NCBI GenBank assembly: GCA_031002005.1
Contig: CM061921.1
Coordinates: forward strand, 130,246,036-130,310,035
Origin: Vandiemenella viatica
Lineage: Eukaryota > Arthropoda > Insecta > Orthoptera > Morabidae
DNA length: 64,000 nucleotides
Direction of reading: 5' to 3'
Shown here: positions 1 through 11,843 of the stretch, piece after piece
How the letters are laid out: the number at the start of each line of letters is the position of its first letter
Numbering within the stretch: position 1 is the first letter of the stretch
Program-made: the position numbers and the translations under genes
Notes under the pieces: model-generated
Told to the model about the DNA's origin: nothing
The model's database searches: none
The model's input: only the letters and a program-made list of their open reading frames with translations

Positions 1-47
1 GTAAGTTAACAAAAATTCTTGCTAACCTGCTACTTTCATCACCAATT

Positions 48-282
48 TTTTTGGTTATGGTTTTACACCTCGTCAAGGTCATAAGAGAGGTGGGAAAGGA
101 CTGGGGGCAAGGAACAGGAAGGAATTCAGCCATGACCATATGAAGGACACATCCTGGCATTTGCCTACAGTGATTTGGAGAAACCATGAAAAACCCAAGT
201 CTGGATGCCCGTTTGGGGATTCAAACCCGCATCTTCCCGAATGTTAGGCAAGAGAATTACCACTCACCTGCCATGCTCAATC
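48..282 (-). mobile_element. tRNA-derived SINE, family 1, full-length with TSD
   Basis: A non-coding retroposon on the minus strand. Its tRNA-like head lies at about 215-282 and contains a B-box-like motif (GGTTTGAATCC on the minus strand; gattcaaacccg is visible on the plus strand near 220). The body includes the family signature gatttggagaaaccatg near 171. The tail end (tggttatggttttacacc) lies at 51-68. A perfect 11-bp direct repeat, catcaccaatt, flanks it at 37-47 and 283-293, which is the target-site duplication of a LINE-mobilised insertion. At least six related copies or fragments occur elsewhere in the window. Confidence 0.85.
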
Positions 283-293
283 CATCACCAATT

Positions 294-725
294 ATAGTGC
301 TGAGCTCCATAATTGGTGGAGGGTAGATTGCTGTGCATGTCTAACGCTGATATACTGTACTGTTCTCATTGGGGTCATTTTTACTTTTGGGTGACACTTG
401 TTCTAACTCATTAGCAGGCATTTATTCTAATACTCAATGAAAAACCTGCAGTTAGAAATGTTAACCAACAATTTTACCACAAAATTCCAAAAGGAAATTT
501 CTTTATCAAGAAAAATTAATTGAAATGAAATGTTAATATGCAAAATAAAAAGAAATGACATGTTAGATCACAGAATGGCGGTAGCTCATTGGAATACACA
601 AGACAAAGTTCTCCATGTGTTGTGAAACACAGAAAGGGCCATAGTATGCCCTGAAGGTCGCATGTCGACGATGTGGTGACTGCAACTAATGTCTTCTCGG
701 CGTGACACCATTCACCGGAAAGGTA
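294..725. other. No gene recognised
   Basis: AT-rich sequence between the SINE and the fold-back transposon. I see no coding signal and no repeat shared with the rest of the window. Confidence 0.5.
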
Positions 726-1801
726 CAGGGCGTTTCATTTATGACGCGTCCGCGCGCATGGCAAAAATCGCCCGGACCAGCGCCCCCTCGCTCGCCGGTA
801 AGTCACACAGCGCGTCGCCCTTGCTCAAAAACGCCTCATGCTTGCGCTGATTTCTTACCTTATAGCACGTGCTAGAATTGTTGGCCATCGGCTTCAATAC
901 ACGCTTGACATCTTCTAAGGATGGTTTGGCTAACTCTCTGCAATGTTTGTGAAGAAATATTATTAATTTTAGCCCTTATCGAACAACTGCAGTGCACGAA
1001 TTAAAACAAGCAGATTACACTGCACTAATGAGGTTCGCAAACTGGTTTATGCAAAGTGTACACGATAGCGAGCCGGATCCATAATTGACATTTTTCGCCG
1101 ATGTAGCGTATTTTTATTTAAGTGGACGCGTAAATAGTCAAAACAGTCGGTACGGTACTGGAGTACAGAAAATCCACTTCTTATCCACGAAAAGCCGCGA
1201 CACGATGTGAAAGTTGGAGTTTGGTGTGCAATTAGTGCAAGCCGAATTATTGGACCAGTGTTTTTTACTGAAACAATTACATCTTCTCGCTATGTGGACA
1301 ATATTTTAAATACCTTTTTTGAACAGCTGACAGAAGATGAAAGAAATTAAGGTCATTTTCAACAATATACTGAAACTCCCCATACAGCCGAAAATTCTAT
1401 GCGAGCTATAAAGCGTGTTTCTAATGAGAATCAAATTATCAGTTGTGGATTGTGGCCTCCGCGTTCTCCAGACATGACATCTTGTGATTTCTAAAAGAGC
1501 GTGTATATGATTCAAATCCCCTTATGGAAGAGGAACTTAAGGAAAACATAAGAACTAAAATTAATAATATTTCTTCACAAACACTGCAGAGAGTTAGCCG
1601 AAACATCCGTAGAAGATTTCAAGCGTGTATTGAAGCCGATGGCCAACATTTCCAGCAAGTGCTATAAGGTAAGAAATCAGCACAAGCATGAGGCGTTTTT
1701 GAGCACGGGCGACACGCCGTGTGACTGACCGGCAAGCGAGGGAGCGCTGGCCCGGGCGATTTTTGCCGTGCGCGCGGACACATCATAAATGAAACGCTCT
1801 T
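726..1801 (+). mobile_element. Fold-back DDE (Tc1/mariner-superfamily) transposon copy
   Basis: The sequence has 247-bp inverted arms, 726-972 and 1555-1801, with a spacer of about 580 bp. It is flanked by TA on both sides (724-725 and 1802-1803), as expected for Tc1/mariner-type target duplication. Each arm contains the transposon end (gcgtttcatttatga) plus the last ~110 bp of transposase coding sequence, in opposite orientations. The copy therefore has two 3' ends and no 5' end. The outer arm sequence is strikingly GC-rich (cgtccgcgcgcatggc) against an AT-rich background. This looks like an internally rearranged, non-autonomous derivative. Confidence 0.75.
979..1667 (+). pseudogene. Transposase fragment (DDE, central to C-terminal)
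   Basis: Broken reading frames give transposase-like text in order: FANWFMQSVHDSEPD (near 1030), RYWSTENP (near 1150), VKVGVWCAISASRIIGPVFF (from about 1210), then WPPRSPDM (near 1452), ending GQHFQQVL and a TAA at 1665-1667. This is the pattern of a DDE_3-type transposase common in arthropods. The N-terminal DNA-binding half is absent. The acidic residue normally following FQQ is replaced by Y (FQQYTETPHTA), and several stops and frameshifts interrupt the frame, so it cannot be active. Confidence 0.75.
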
Positions 1802-3949
1802 TATATTGCTATGGTGTTTTTAACTTGCAGCAACAATACCTCACACATTCGGATGCAAATAAACTACCAGCTAACAGAAGTTAACACTTTCTATCAGCTA
1901 TAGCCATAAAAATACTTTTGCAGCTACTTTAAACTTGATAATTTTACTTAATTACTAATAATGCCTTATTAGTAATACTTCAAATTATATAAAAATTAAG
2001 AATTTGAATCGACTTGAGATTCTAACAAACACTAGTCGAGCATTTTGTTGTAAAGTCCTATCCATGCTAGATAGTACTGATTGCCTACTGTGTTGATAGG
2101 ACGTCACATTCACTGCCCATGCTGAAGAAAGTGGCTTGTTGTCCCAACTAGCTTGCTTCTAGTCCACAACAAAAAAGTTTATCTTCAGCACACTCTCCAT
2201 TAAAGAAAAACAGTTTTAACTTTTCTTGCAGCAGTGTGAAATCCAGTTGTCATAGAAACTGGGTCCTTTCAGATACATAATGCATAACATATTTAAAAAA
2301 ATACACATTTTAATATATTCACAAAATAGTTCTTGATCCTATTCACTCAGCACTTCTGCATTTATTCAAACATCTGCTATTTATCTGTTTAAAAAAATTG
2401 ACAGTTTTATTTTTACAAAGGAAAAAATAGTATTAAATTTAAAACTAACTCAAGTAAACCAGCAGTAAAATAAACAGCTTTTAAATTAGTAGCTATTAAT
2501 GGGAAAATGCCAGTAATTTTTCCAAATGTGTTTTTTTTTTTTTTCGTATTTGGTTTAGAAATTCTTGTTGGAACTGTAAACATAAAAATAATTACAATAC
2601 ACAGTAAGTTATGTAGTACCAAACCTGGCAAGAAGGAATTATAACCATCATTAATACACTTAAGTTTTTTTTGTAAGCATCCTCACAAATATTTGCTCTT
2701 TGGCTATTGGCACCTATGATAGTAGGACATAGAATAAGATATTTTGATGATCATAGGTCATATCCAGAGGGTATATATTATTATAAGTTTAATTTAGTCG
2801 TTTCCAGTGCCATTAAAAACAAAAATGGCAAAATTATTCACTACTCAATAATTCATTGGTTCCACTTTTTTTTTTTTTTTTTTTTTTTTGAATTTGGAAT
2901 TCCTTCAATAATGTGATATTTCTTGTTCTGCAGGTCTCTTCTATTTTTGCCAATCTTTCCAGGAAATCTGCTCCACTATTCATTTCTATTCATTTATTTA
3001 TTTATCAATCCTTGTAAGGTGCCTGTTATTTAGTTAAATAATGTCCCCTCAGGTCATTATTAGTAGAGGGGGAGAGTAGTAGCAAAAGTATCAGTTTCTC
3101 ATTTTAAGTTTGATGTTCCACTCCGGTATCTTCGTCTAGAATCGGCTAATGCAGATCAGATAGGCCCACCCCGAGGACACGATACCGACACTGATACAGA
3201 TAACTGTTCACTTATAACACCGATTTTGATGGGATAAAGTAGCACATTTAGTGGGAATAGACATCCAAGACACTTTAAAAGATAAATTAGATGAAAAACT
3301 TACCAAAGTAGGCCGTAATAAGGATCAGAAGGTAACGCCATAAGCACACATGTTAAACATTTGCTGACCGTATTTTGATAATATTAGACACTTTTCAGTA
3401 CTGCAAAGGGTAGATTAAGGGGTAAAAACACCCTAGAATTAAGAATTTGTAACTCTTAGCTCTAGATATGGAAGGTTTAACGAATAATAAATTAAATTAG
3501 CTAGGCCACAACACAAGTTAACATTTTGAAAATTCATAACGGAGAGAACTCCATTTTCACTGTAATAATTTATACACCACAGGAAACTACACTCACTTTG
3601 GAACGTTTTGAGGTACCTTCTAGCAAAATTGGAGTAGTAACAGGGGAGCAATAGAATTTATAAGTTTAAATGTACTGATTGAAACATGAGGGTTGGGAAA
3701 TAATTTTTAAAACACCGTACAGTGAACATACAGACTTGAGGAATAGTTTAAAGAGTTGGAAAAAATTCAGAGAATCCAAAAATAATTTTTACTTGACGAT
3801 AGCTTGAATATCTTAGAAGTTACCAAAAACAATGAATTATGTTTCAAAACATTACCGGCAACGAAGAGGATCATGGGACTGATACAGGACTCGCGCTATA
3901 GGTCGGTACATAGTAGGGTAGATTAAGGAATCCAGTTAGCGAGCTTATT
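1802..3949. other. No gene recognised; AT-rich with homopolymers
   Basis: Mostly AT-rich sequence with a T-run near 2528-2544 and a 24-nt T-run at 2866-2889. The longest open frames here (60-70 codons) have no recognisable motif and look random. Around 3110-3330 the composition becomes slightly more coding-like, but no frame stays open and I cannot name a family. Confidence 0.5.
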
Positions 3950-4343
3950 TTTGTTGATAAGTTGGTACACAGGGGCATCACGTCATCGCGGCAATAAATA
4001 GAGGAGGCCATGTTGTCTCAGGGCACATTTTGGTCGGGTGTTCTAGGGAGTGGATGTTCGGGCTGTGATCCGAAATCATCGTGTACAGGAAGTTGAGAAA
4101 ACCGCGTGTGTTCGACACCATACTTGAAGCGTGGTAGGCAATGTAACTTTTAAATTTGGGGGTCTCTTGCTGCTTGTCCTTCATAACCGGTAATCTTTTG
4201 GTAAGGAAGTTTCGATTTGCCTTAAGTGTTAACTGATTAATTTGACTATGCAATTGTGAATAAAACACTGGAACCCTAGAAACTTCACTTTATCTTAGAG
4301 TTGTTTTCAGACCTTTTCCGGATTTTAGGTTATCAAAATTCGG
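3950..4343 (+). mobile_element. Possible LTR fragment followed by a primer-binding-like site
   Basis: The segment contains a TATA-like aataaatag (near 3991), a polyadenylation-like gaataaaac (near 4258), and ends against tggcgaccatcacgatc (4344-4360). That site begins with TGGCGACC, the complement of an Arg-tRNA 3' end used by many insect LTR elements, but matches only about 12 of 17 positions. The upstream limit of the LTR and any partner LTR are not identifiable. Weak call. Confidence 0.3.
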
Positions 4344-4501
4344 TGGCGACCATCACGATCAGTTAACCACCCTAGGTGCACGAGTCATAAAAAGGAACAG
4401 AACCTTTGATTTAGTCGTTTCCTGGCGACTAGTTGAGCTTATGAAGTCTGTGCTCAACCCCAGCGCAGCTTTGTTTCTCACATCCTGTTTCATGGATCCC
4501 T

Positions 4502-5134
4502 TGTAATGGCCAAAATTGTAATTATAATAGTCAAATTGTAATGTAGTAAAAGTATCACGTTAAGCGGTGACGGACGGACGGTATGCGGCGGACGAGACCC
4601 GGCCGTAAAGTAGGTTATACTGTCTCAGCAAGTAAGCAAGTCAGCTTCGAGAAGCTGACGGAAACAGCAGGTCGGTGGCCGGCCCACTGACGACGGTAAA
4701 GCAAAGCGTGACCAGCTCTCTTGAAGCTTCTAGGAGACGACCGAACACAGAGGTCGTTGCCTGGCCGTAAGGCTAGGAAAGCGGTCACGCTGTCGTCACC
4801 GGTAGCACGCGTATAAATGACCAGCCCCGAGGTCAGAAGGGGGGGGGTCAGTCGCAAGAGTAATTCTGGGCAGTCACTATGTCTGTCTGAACGTCGAACC
4901 GGGACACGCCGCCGCGCGCCCAGTCCGCCTTGCCGACCGTCACGTTGCGCCATGGTAGTGATGATATCTGCCAATGTGTATAACGGAAGCTATGGAGTTC
5001 TGTTGACGGGGAGCCACTGGTGCTGTATTATACATGGTCGAAGAGTAATAAATTAGAAGAGTTGTACCAAACCACTCCAACATTAGAAGCTTCCTTCACT
5101 GCCGTTTATAGCTCAAATCGTTCAGTAACAATCA
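4502..5134 (+). mobile_element. Possible solo LTR or LTR-like promoter region
   Basis: The segment begins TGTAATGG and could end acaatca. It contains a consensus TATA box (tataaat, 4812-4818) in a GC-rich island, followed by a start-like stretch (gtcagtcgcaagag) and an aataaa signal at 5047-5052. This order is that of an LTR. No second copy and no clear target duplication is visible in the window, so the boundaries are guesses. A host promoter/CpG-type region is an alternative. Confidence 0.3.
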
Positions 5135-5459
5135 TTAGCTTCCAAGCCAGGAGGGGCGCCGCAGAGGTGACAACGTGAAAGCCGACAGCCAAGTAAGTTC
5201 ACATTGGGCCTGCATGTCAACATTGCATACTCCGCCATTCCTGACAAACGCGTGGTAGCAAAAGGGCTATTACACCCTGCTGAGGAAGGACCTCTGAGAT
5301 GTGAAACATGTCATCATTAATACACATACAATATGAGTCATAATAATAACGAAAACAATCATATGTTACAAAGCAAATAAAGAGAATAAAAATAAACATT
5401 AATTGTTACAACTGAGTTTTGCAAGAGGTCATATTGAATACAATTAATTATTTTGTTAA

Positions 5460-6540
5460 AATTCTTGAATGGAGTAGGAGGAGTTGCCAATAAGATAATT
5501 TCTCAGTTTGTCTGTGAATATATCTTTATTATCTGCAAGCTGTCTTATACTCTTGAGAAATTTACTAAACAGATGTATCCCAGTATAATTAACTCCTCTT
5601 TGTACTCATGACAGAGATGTTTATGTTTTGTGCAAGTTATTTCTGTTTCTTGTATTGAAATTGTGTACCTGTGAATTAGATGTAAACAGGTTAAAATGTT
5701 CTGACAAAGGACGTGAGAGAATAAATATACTGAGAAGTCATTGTAAGAATATTGAGTTTTTTAAAAAGTTCTTGGTTTTACCCTACACATCATCCAAATA
5801 ACTCTTTTCTGTGCTATGAAAACTTTTTTACTTTGTGAATAGTTTACCCAAATATTTATGCCATTTGACATCACTGAATGGAAATATCAGGAGTACACCT
5901 GTTTCATTAATTCTAGATCTGCTGTTACAGAAAGTGTTCGTATTGCAAAGGTGGCACAACTTAACTTCTTCAGTAGTTAACTGACATGTTCGTGCCAACT
6001 GAGATTCTCATCTATTTCAATACCAAGGAGTTTTATACTCTTTGTTTCTAAGATTGTGTTATTTTAATAGCTTACTTGTAAGTCCAGCTGTGCAATTTTT
6101 TGTTGTTGTTTTAAACCTAATATAATGTTTTTTTGAAATTTAATTTTAATGAATTTGCCTTAAACCAATTTGCTACTTCATTTACATTGAATTCTAAATT
6201 TCTGTTTGGTGTTTTTCTCACAGTCAGGTTAATGCCATCTGCAAATAAAACACTCTTAACTTTGTCAGATAAGTTTCCAGGAAGGTCATTGATGTGTAAC
6301 AAAAAGATGAGGGGGGTCCTAGGACAGAGCCTTGTGGAATTCCATCTTTTATTTTCTCCCAGTCTGATGAGGCATCTTTACTTATTTTAGAATCAAAAAT
6401 GGAAACTTTTTCCATTCGACTTTCCATGTATGATTTAAACCATTTACCTGCGGTTCCATAAATAGCATAGTATTCCAATTTTTTTTTATTTTTTTTTAAA
6501 GTAATCCACACTCTTGGTCTTGTCTCTCTAGAACTCATCC
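5460..6540 (-). pseudogene. Jockey/CR1-like LINE reverse transcriptase remnant
   Basis: Read on the minus strand, broken frames give reverse-transcriptase motifs in order: WFKSYMESR, IKDGIPQGSVLGP, INDLPGNLSDKVKSVLFADG, NSLKLNFKKT, then IKLLGIEIDENLSWHEHV and SNGINIWVN further down. These are the fingers-to-thumb and C-terminal parts of a jockey/CR1-type LINE polymerase. The catalytic FADD-type box reads FADG, one aspartate is lost, and frameshifts and stops are frequent. Truncated at both ends, with no RNase H seen. An old, dead copy. Confidence 0.8.
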
Positions 6541-6544
6541 ATCC

Positions 6545-6815
6545 ACCTTCTCTTCTTTTTGATCAAGAGCTCTAACTTCACCACTCTTCGCTTCTTCATT
6601 CTCATTACAGCATTCACCCATCCTTCTACTTTAGAATTTCTTCTAATGCACCACCTAAGTTTTGTTTTATATTTTCCTTTCCGATCATGTCTTTGTTAGT
6701 TGCATTTTCTATACTTCTTAAGAAGCTGTCTGATCCCTGCAGACTTCTTATGTCTTTCATTATCCATTTCCATGTGTCAGCACCATATGCCAATATCCAT
6801 TGGTAGGATTTATGT
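6545..6815 (-). pseudogene. Short LINE reverse-transcriptase C-terminal remnant
   Basis: On the minus strand, near 6690-6800, one reads ILAYGADTWKWIMKDIRSL followed by SFLRSIENATNKDMIGKENI. This is the post-RT C-terminal region of RTE-like LINEs (usually YGxETWT, then RRIL, then R). It abuts the jockey-like remnant at 5460-6540 but belongs to a different family. It is short and degraded. Confidence 0.5.
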
Positions 6816-7270
6816 GGAGCAACTTTTTTTTACCTCTTTCCTTATGTTCCATTTCCAAATTATATCCTTACCAAGATGATAGAATAGTCCACTCTTTCTT
6901 GGTCACTGTTCAGTTTCTTCCTCCATCTTACCATATAACTCATTCCAGTTTCTTACTATTGATTGCTGACATCTCCGAGACCTTCATTCTCACAATTATT
7001 TAAAAAAACTGTCTTTATCTGAGACCTGAAGGTTGATTGGATCTTCCTGAAGGATACACAATAAGACAGTTCCTCCCCTATGAGACCTACAGTGTGTTAG
7101 GCGGAGATGTTGCATGGGGGGGTGTTAACACTTTCACCTAAACTTTGAACAATTAAGTTCTCAATCATGTGTAGCCTACTGGTACCTTAAATATTTAAGA
7201 AATCAGCCACCACGCATTCGTCTTAAACACAAAATGCGAAGGGTAATTGAAATAAAGTCACTTGACACAA
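6816..7270. other. No gene recognised
   Basis: Pyrimidine-rich sequence between the LINE remnant and the outer end of the large inverted repeat. It may be more LINE debris, but no frame supports this. Confidence 0.4.
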
Positions 7271-8885
7271 GTAGTGTGACAAGGGGCGTCGGCGCCATCA
7301 AAGGGATTCTAGGACCCTCATTAGCATATTATTACCATAAATCATCAACCCCTGTCATCAAGCTATCAAAAAGGACATTAATCATTGGGACCACCCGCAT
7401 CACAGCGGAACCCCAACACAAAAACACAAAGAGGTCGCCACCTGGTATTGAATCGTCTTAATGGTGTCATAAATGTGAATAATATGCAGATGAGGCCACA
7501 TGCTACTTCTTAACCTAAGTTATGGGTCATAAATTGTATACTAATGATTGTCGGCCCCTTTTTATGGACACAGGTGTGAGCTCATGTCGTACAGTGCTAA
7601 CGTACCTCAAAGGGGTATTAATAATATGCAAATGAGACCAGTGCCACTTGCCACTTCTTAGCCTGACTGAGGGGCCGAATTATAGAAGCGGGTGTGAGCT
7701 CAAATCCTAAGTCATCTAAATGTAGTAAACAATAATATACTATTGACGGCGGCACCACCTCTAAGCCTCAAAGAAGTTACCGCCTGTATATCTCCTCCCT
7801 CTCCCCCTTGCCCTCCCAAAGGGGTCGCTGCGTGGATTACGTAATATATCTGGCAGTGCAAGACCCTACCATGGGGGCACAAATCTGTACTTAGGTGAAT
7901 GTGTATGAATGTTTTGTAAATAGTGTTTGAGTGAAGAGGAAATATACCGTTTATCTGTGTATCTAGTTGGTAAATATATACAGTGCACTGCTTAGGTTGC
8001 TGCAAAAACATGTATACCGGTATAGTTAAAAAACATTTTCAATGCTGTACGTATTTTTTTTTTTTTTTTAAAATTTATGGAAAGTTAAAATTTATTCACA
8101 AATTTATCGATTTTGTAAAAAGAAATTGTATTATCACGATTCTGTACTTAATTTAGTTGATTATGATCGAAATGTAGTCTCATATTCGCCTATTCCTCTT
8201 AGGCAGGTGGTCGTTGGTTCAAAGTTCTAAAACATGTAAAGCAAGATTTAATCTTTAAATAGTGTTACGACATATCAATTTACAAGTAAATTTTTTGCCT
8301 AGTACAGAGAAATCTACTCTATGAGAAGCTGTCGAGCCGTTTTCGAGATATTAGTTTTAACGTTATGTGATGTTGAATACGGTGCCCGCCCGCTGACTTG
8401 AACGAATCACATATACCCCTGCAGCCGGCCGGCCACCCCAACCCTTCCTGGAGCCTCATGTATTATACTGGTCGGGCATAAAAAAAACCGGTGTGCGTCC
8501 CCTGCAGAGGGTTGCAGAGAGAGAGAGAGAAAAAAACGCCATAGCACCATTAGTTTAGAAGTGTTATCTTAAAAACACGATCCCTTGTACTAAACGTTTT
8601 AAAATCCTATTTATTCATTCATACTGAAAATATGCTTATTATAAAAAGTACTGTACCAATTCTGCACATCACAAGAGCATCTCATTTAATTTTTTTCCCC
8701 TTACATGAATTGAAGTAATGTCAGTTTTTTCCGAGTTGTTATAGACTTTGCATTAGTAATATTTAATTTTCTTGTACATGTGTTTATAATTAGCTGTTTA
8801 CAATTACAGAACTGTGCAATTTTCAAGGAATTGAAGGACTAGAGTTCGAATGCAGTACGTGTAGATATTACTTATTACCTACAAA

Positions 8886-9065
8886 CACTCGAGTGTGTTT
8901 TACGAATGATGTTAACATTCATTATATCTGTCTCGATATGTGAAGCTGTTCTTGCTTCTTGGAGTTGAAATTAGCTACATACACTCTAGTGTGTTTTACG
9001 AATATAGTTGACATTCACTATATCTGCCTCGATATGTGAAGCTGTTCTTGGAGCTGAAATTAGAT
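8886..9065. repeat. Imperfect tandem duplication inside the left FB2 arm
   Basis: Two units, 8886-8975 and 8982-9065, share agtgtgttttacgaat, then ctcgatatgtgaagctgttc. The right arm lacks the whole stretch, so either it was deleted there or it was duplicated only on the left. Confidence 0.75.
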
Positions 9066-9354
9066 CCATTCCGAATTAGCGACATTAGCAGATGTTCAAA
9101 AATGAGATGGATGGTTTTATTAATTTGTGCAAAACAGTGACTGGTACTACAGGATTGCAAACGTGATGACGCCGGAAAACATTCTTGAGGCTGCGAATAT
9201 TTCAACGATTGGAAAAAAATCTGGTATTTCAGATCGTGTACTAAACACCTATGATATAACCCAAACATCACCAACGGTTCGTGTGGAATAGGGCATACAT
9301 TATTGTTGATAGTGACTGATACAGCGAGTAAGCATTCGGCCATACCCTTTTCAA

Positions 9355-9470
9355 TCAGTCATCCCTACATTCGCCTAAAGTGATTTGGGGAATCATGGAA
9401 AACCGAAATCCATATAGCCGGACGGGGAATTCGAACCTGCGTCCTCACGAATGCGAGACCAGAGTTCAGA
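9355..9470 (-). mobile_element. SINE family 1 fragment within left FB2 arm
   Basis: Shows the family signature cattcgcctaaagtgatttg, then gggaattcgaacctgcgtcc, whose reverse complement is a B box. The same fragment sits at the mirror position in the right arm (15228-15342). It was therefore present before the arms were duplicated. Confidence 0.75.
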
Positions 9471-10048
9471 TATAGTAACTAACAAGTGTTGTAATTTATC
9501 TGTACTTAATTCCACACTTATTTCAACTAACCATATTTTCAAACACAAAGTATAAATTTTTCAGCTGGTCGTTCTCTGGCTTTATTTTAGCCTACTACCC
9601 TATCCAAGTTGACTATAAGCCAAACAGATTTACTTTGAGCGTTGTCCAAAATGTAGCTTGAGAGCAAATTATGACACAACGGAATTTTTTGTGTAGGTGA
9701 CAGGCAAAACCAGCAATTGTGAATGATGTAATGCTACTTAATAACTTGGTGTACAGTTGATTGGATCCTCTCGAACGAGGCATACTTAGCGGGCCTTCCT
9801 TTTTACGTATTTGACAGTCTGCTAGCTGAAGAGTGAAGATCAAATGACCCGTCCACAAAAACGAAATTGTTTAACGGCTTCTCTGCCCATCCCGAAACAC
9901 AATACTATAGGCTTGTTAGCCACGACATAGATGGAGTGCGTGGCAAATCGAAACTGTTACTTTATAATGTGAATAGCTATTCGAGGACTCCCGGCCGAAT
10001 AAACAGAGAAAAAATATCTTAATTGGCTTTTTTTTTTTTTTGCTGTCG

Positions 10049-10375
10049 TCAGTATTTAGACTGGTTTGATGCAATCCTCCATCCCTTCCTATCCTGTGCT
10101 AACCTTTTCGTTTCTACATACCCCTTACAACCCACGTCCTCAATTATCTGCTTCATATATTCTAATCTCTGTCTACCTCTACAGTTCTTACCTTCGACTG
10201 TTCCCTCCACTAACAAATTAACCAATCCAGCATGTCTCAAAATATGACCTAAAAGCCTGTCTCTTCTTCCTGTAAGCTTCTTCCATAAACTTCTTTTCTC
10301 ACCCATCATTTCCAAAACTCGTTCATTTCTTACTTTGTCTGTCCACCTAATTTTAGCATTCTTCTGTAACACCAC
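10049..10375 (-). pseudogene. RTE LINE ORF, C-terminal tail
   Basis: A third frame carries the conserved C-terminal part of the LINE protein: RWTDKVRNERVLEMMGEKRS, then RRDRLLGHILRH and RGRQRLEYMKQI. It follows the RT block with a frameshift near 10375-10400, and stops shortly before the poly(A) end of the element. Confidence 0.75.
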
Positions 10376-10413
10376 ATTTCAAATGCTTCAAGTTTCTTTC
10401 TTTCCGGTATTCC

Positions 10414-11778
10414 TTAAGTCCATGTTTCGCTACCATAAAGTGCTGTGCTCCACACATAGAGTTTTAAAAAGTTCTTTCTAATTCCTAGATCAATATTTGA
10501 AACTAAAAGGTTTCTCTTTTTCATGAAGGCTCTTTTTGCTAGTGCTATTCTGCTTTTAACATCATTCCTGCTTCGGCCATCGGTTGTAATTTTGCTTCCC
10601 AAGTAACAGAACTCACTCACTTCTCCTATAGCATCCGATCCTATTTTTATATTTAATCTGCTACTATTGGTAACATTTCTGCTACATTTCATCACTTTTG
10701 TCTTACTTCGATTTATATTCAGTCCAAAATTTTCCTTCAGTGTTTTGTTCATGCCATTCAATAACTTCTCAATATCCTCAGCCCTTTCTGCTAACAAGAC
10801 AATGTCATCAGAAAATCGTAGCATACTGATTTTTTCTCCCTGAAAACTTATGCCGCATGGAAATTTTTCTTTGACTTTCTTCATTGCTTCTTCTACATAC
10901 AAGTTGAATATTAACGGGGATAGACTACAACCTTGTCTCACACCCTTTTTAACTGATGCATGTCTCTCGTGATTCTCTACTTTTATTACAGCCACTTGAT
11001 TCTTATATAGTTTATAGAGTATTCTTCTATCTCGATACTTTAGACCTGACTTCTTTAAAATTTTGAACATCTTGTTCCACCTAACATTATCAAAAGCTTT
11101 TTCTTAATCAACAAATGCCATAAAAGTATCTTTGTTTTTCTTGATCCGCCCTTCAAGTATTAATCTTAAAGACAGAATTGCTTCCCTTGTACCGCGATTT
11201 TTCCTAAACCCAAACTGATCTTCACCTAATACTATCTCTTCTACTACCCTTTCCATCCTTCTGTATATTATTCTGGTCAGTAATTTTGAAGCATGTGATG
11301 TTAGACTAATGGTGCGATAATTCTCACATTTGTCGGCTTGTGCTTTCTTTGGAAGTGTGAAGATGATATTTTTATTAAAATCAGTTGGAGTTTCTCCTGT
11401 TTCATAACTTTTTGATATCAGCTTGAATAATCTTTCGAGTCCTTCCTCTCCTAGAGATTTAAGAAGTTCTGCAGGGATCTCATCAATTCCAACTGCCTTA
11501 TTTGCTTTCAAGTCATTCAGAGCTTTATTAAATTCTGTTCTCAAAACAGGATCTCCTAAGTCATCAATGTCGACATCACCTTCCTTTTCCAATACACTAT
11601 TGTTCAAGTCGTCCCCATCATACAGTTTCTCAATGTATTCCTTCCATCGGTTAGCTCTATCTTCTGAGCTTAAAAGAGGTTTCCCATCGGCAGCTTTAAT
11701 GTTCATACCTCTTTTCTTCATTTCTCCAAAATTCTGTTTGATCTTTCTATATGCAACATCTACTTTTCCTACGACCAT
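10414..11778 (-). pseudogene. RTE LINE ORF, reverse transcriptase portion
   Basis: Two blocks in the same frame (11104-11778 and 10414-11070) separated by an in-frame TAA where a leucine is expected after MAFVD. Motifs in order: KAVGIDEIPAELLK, ENYRTISLTSHASKLL, EDQFGFRKNRGTREAI, KKGVRQGCSLSPLIFNLYVE, and the catalytic box RFSDDIVLL, with both aspartates kept, then YLGSKITTDGRS. The block ends LYGSETWT with a stop at 10414. An independent, older copy of the same family lies at 40195-40640. Confidence 0.85.
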
Positions 11779-11843
11779 TTCCTTTTCTACTTCTTCACAC
11801 TTTTCTTGTAGCCATTTTTCTTTTGCTATTTTGCATTTCCTAT

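Larger units (their letters stand above)
7271..9804 (-). repeat. Left arm of giant inverted repeat FB2
   Basis: This arm is matched in reverse complement by 14869-17164 at high identity. Shared landmarks in order: gtagtgtgacaaggggcgtc at the outer end (7271), a GA microsatellite near 8516, ggccggccggc-type GC boxes near 8426, a SINE fragment near 9355-9470, and gcgggccttcctttt at the inner end. The left arm is about 240 bp longer because of sequence around 8847-9090 missing on the right. Three octamer-like motifs (aatatgcaaatgag and variants, near 7320, 7483 and 7622) recur close to the outer end. Confidence 0.85.

Noticed and set aside
4615..5056. Arg-rich frames on both strands in the GC-rich block
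   Set aside because: GC-rich sequence lacks stops by composition, and the two frames overlap on opposite strands without motifs.
7712..8011. A 99-codon frame kept open in both FB2 arms (also 16433-16732), possibly a conserved small protein
   Set aside because: Of nine base differences between the two arms, eight change the amino acid and only one is silent. This shows no coding constraint; the frame is shared only because the arms are copies.
8996..9343. Open frame 8996-9343 and its mirror at 15348-15620
   Set aside because: The mirror copy diverges and ends differently, with no motif. It overlaps a SINE edge.
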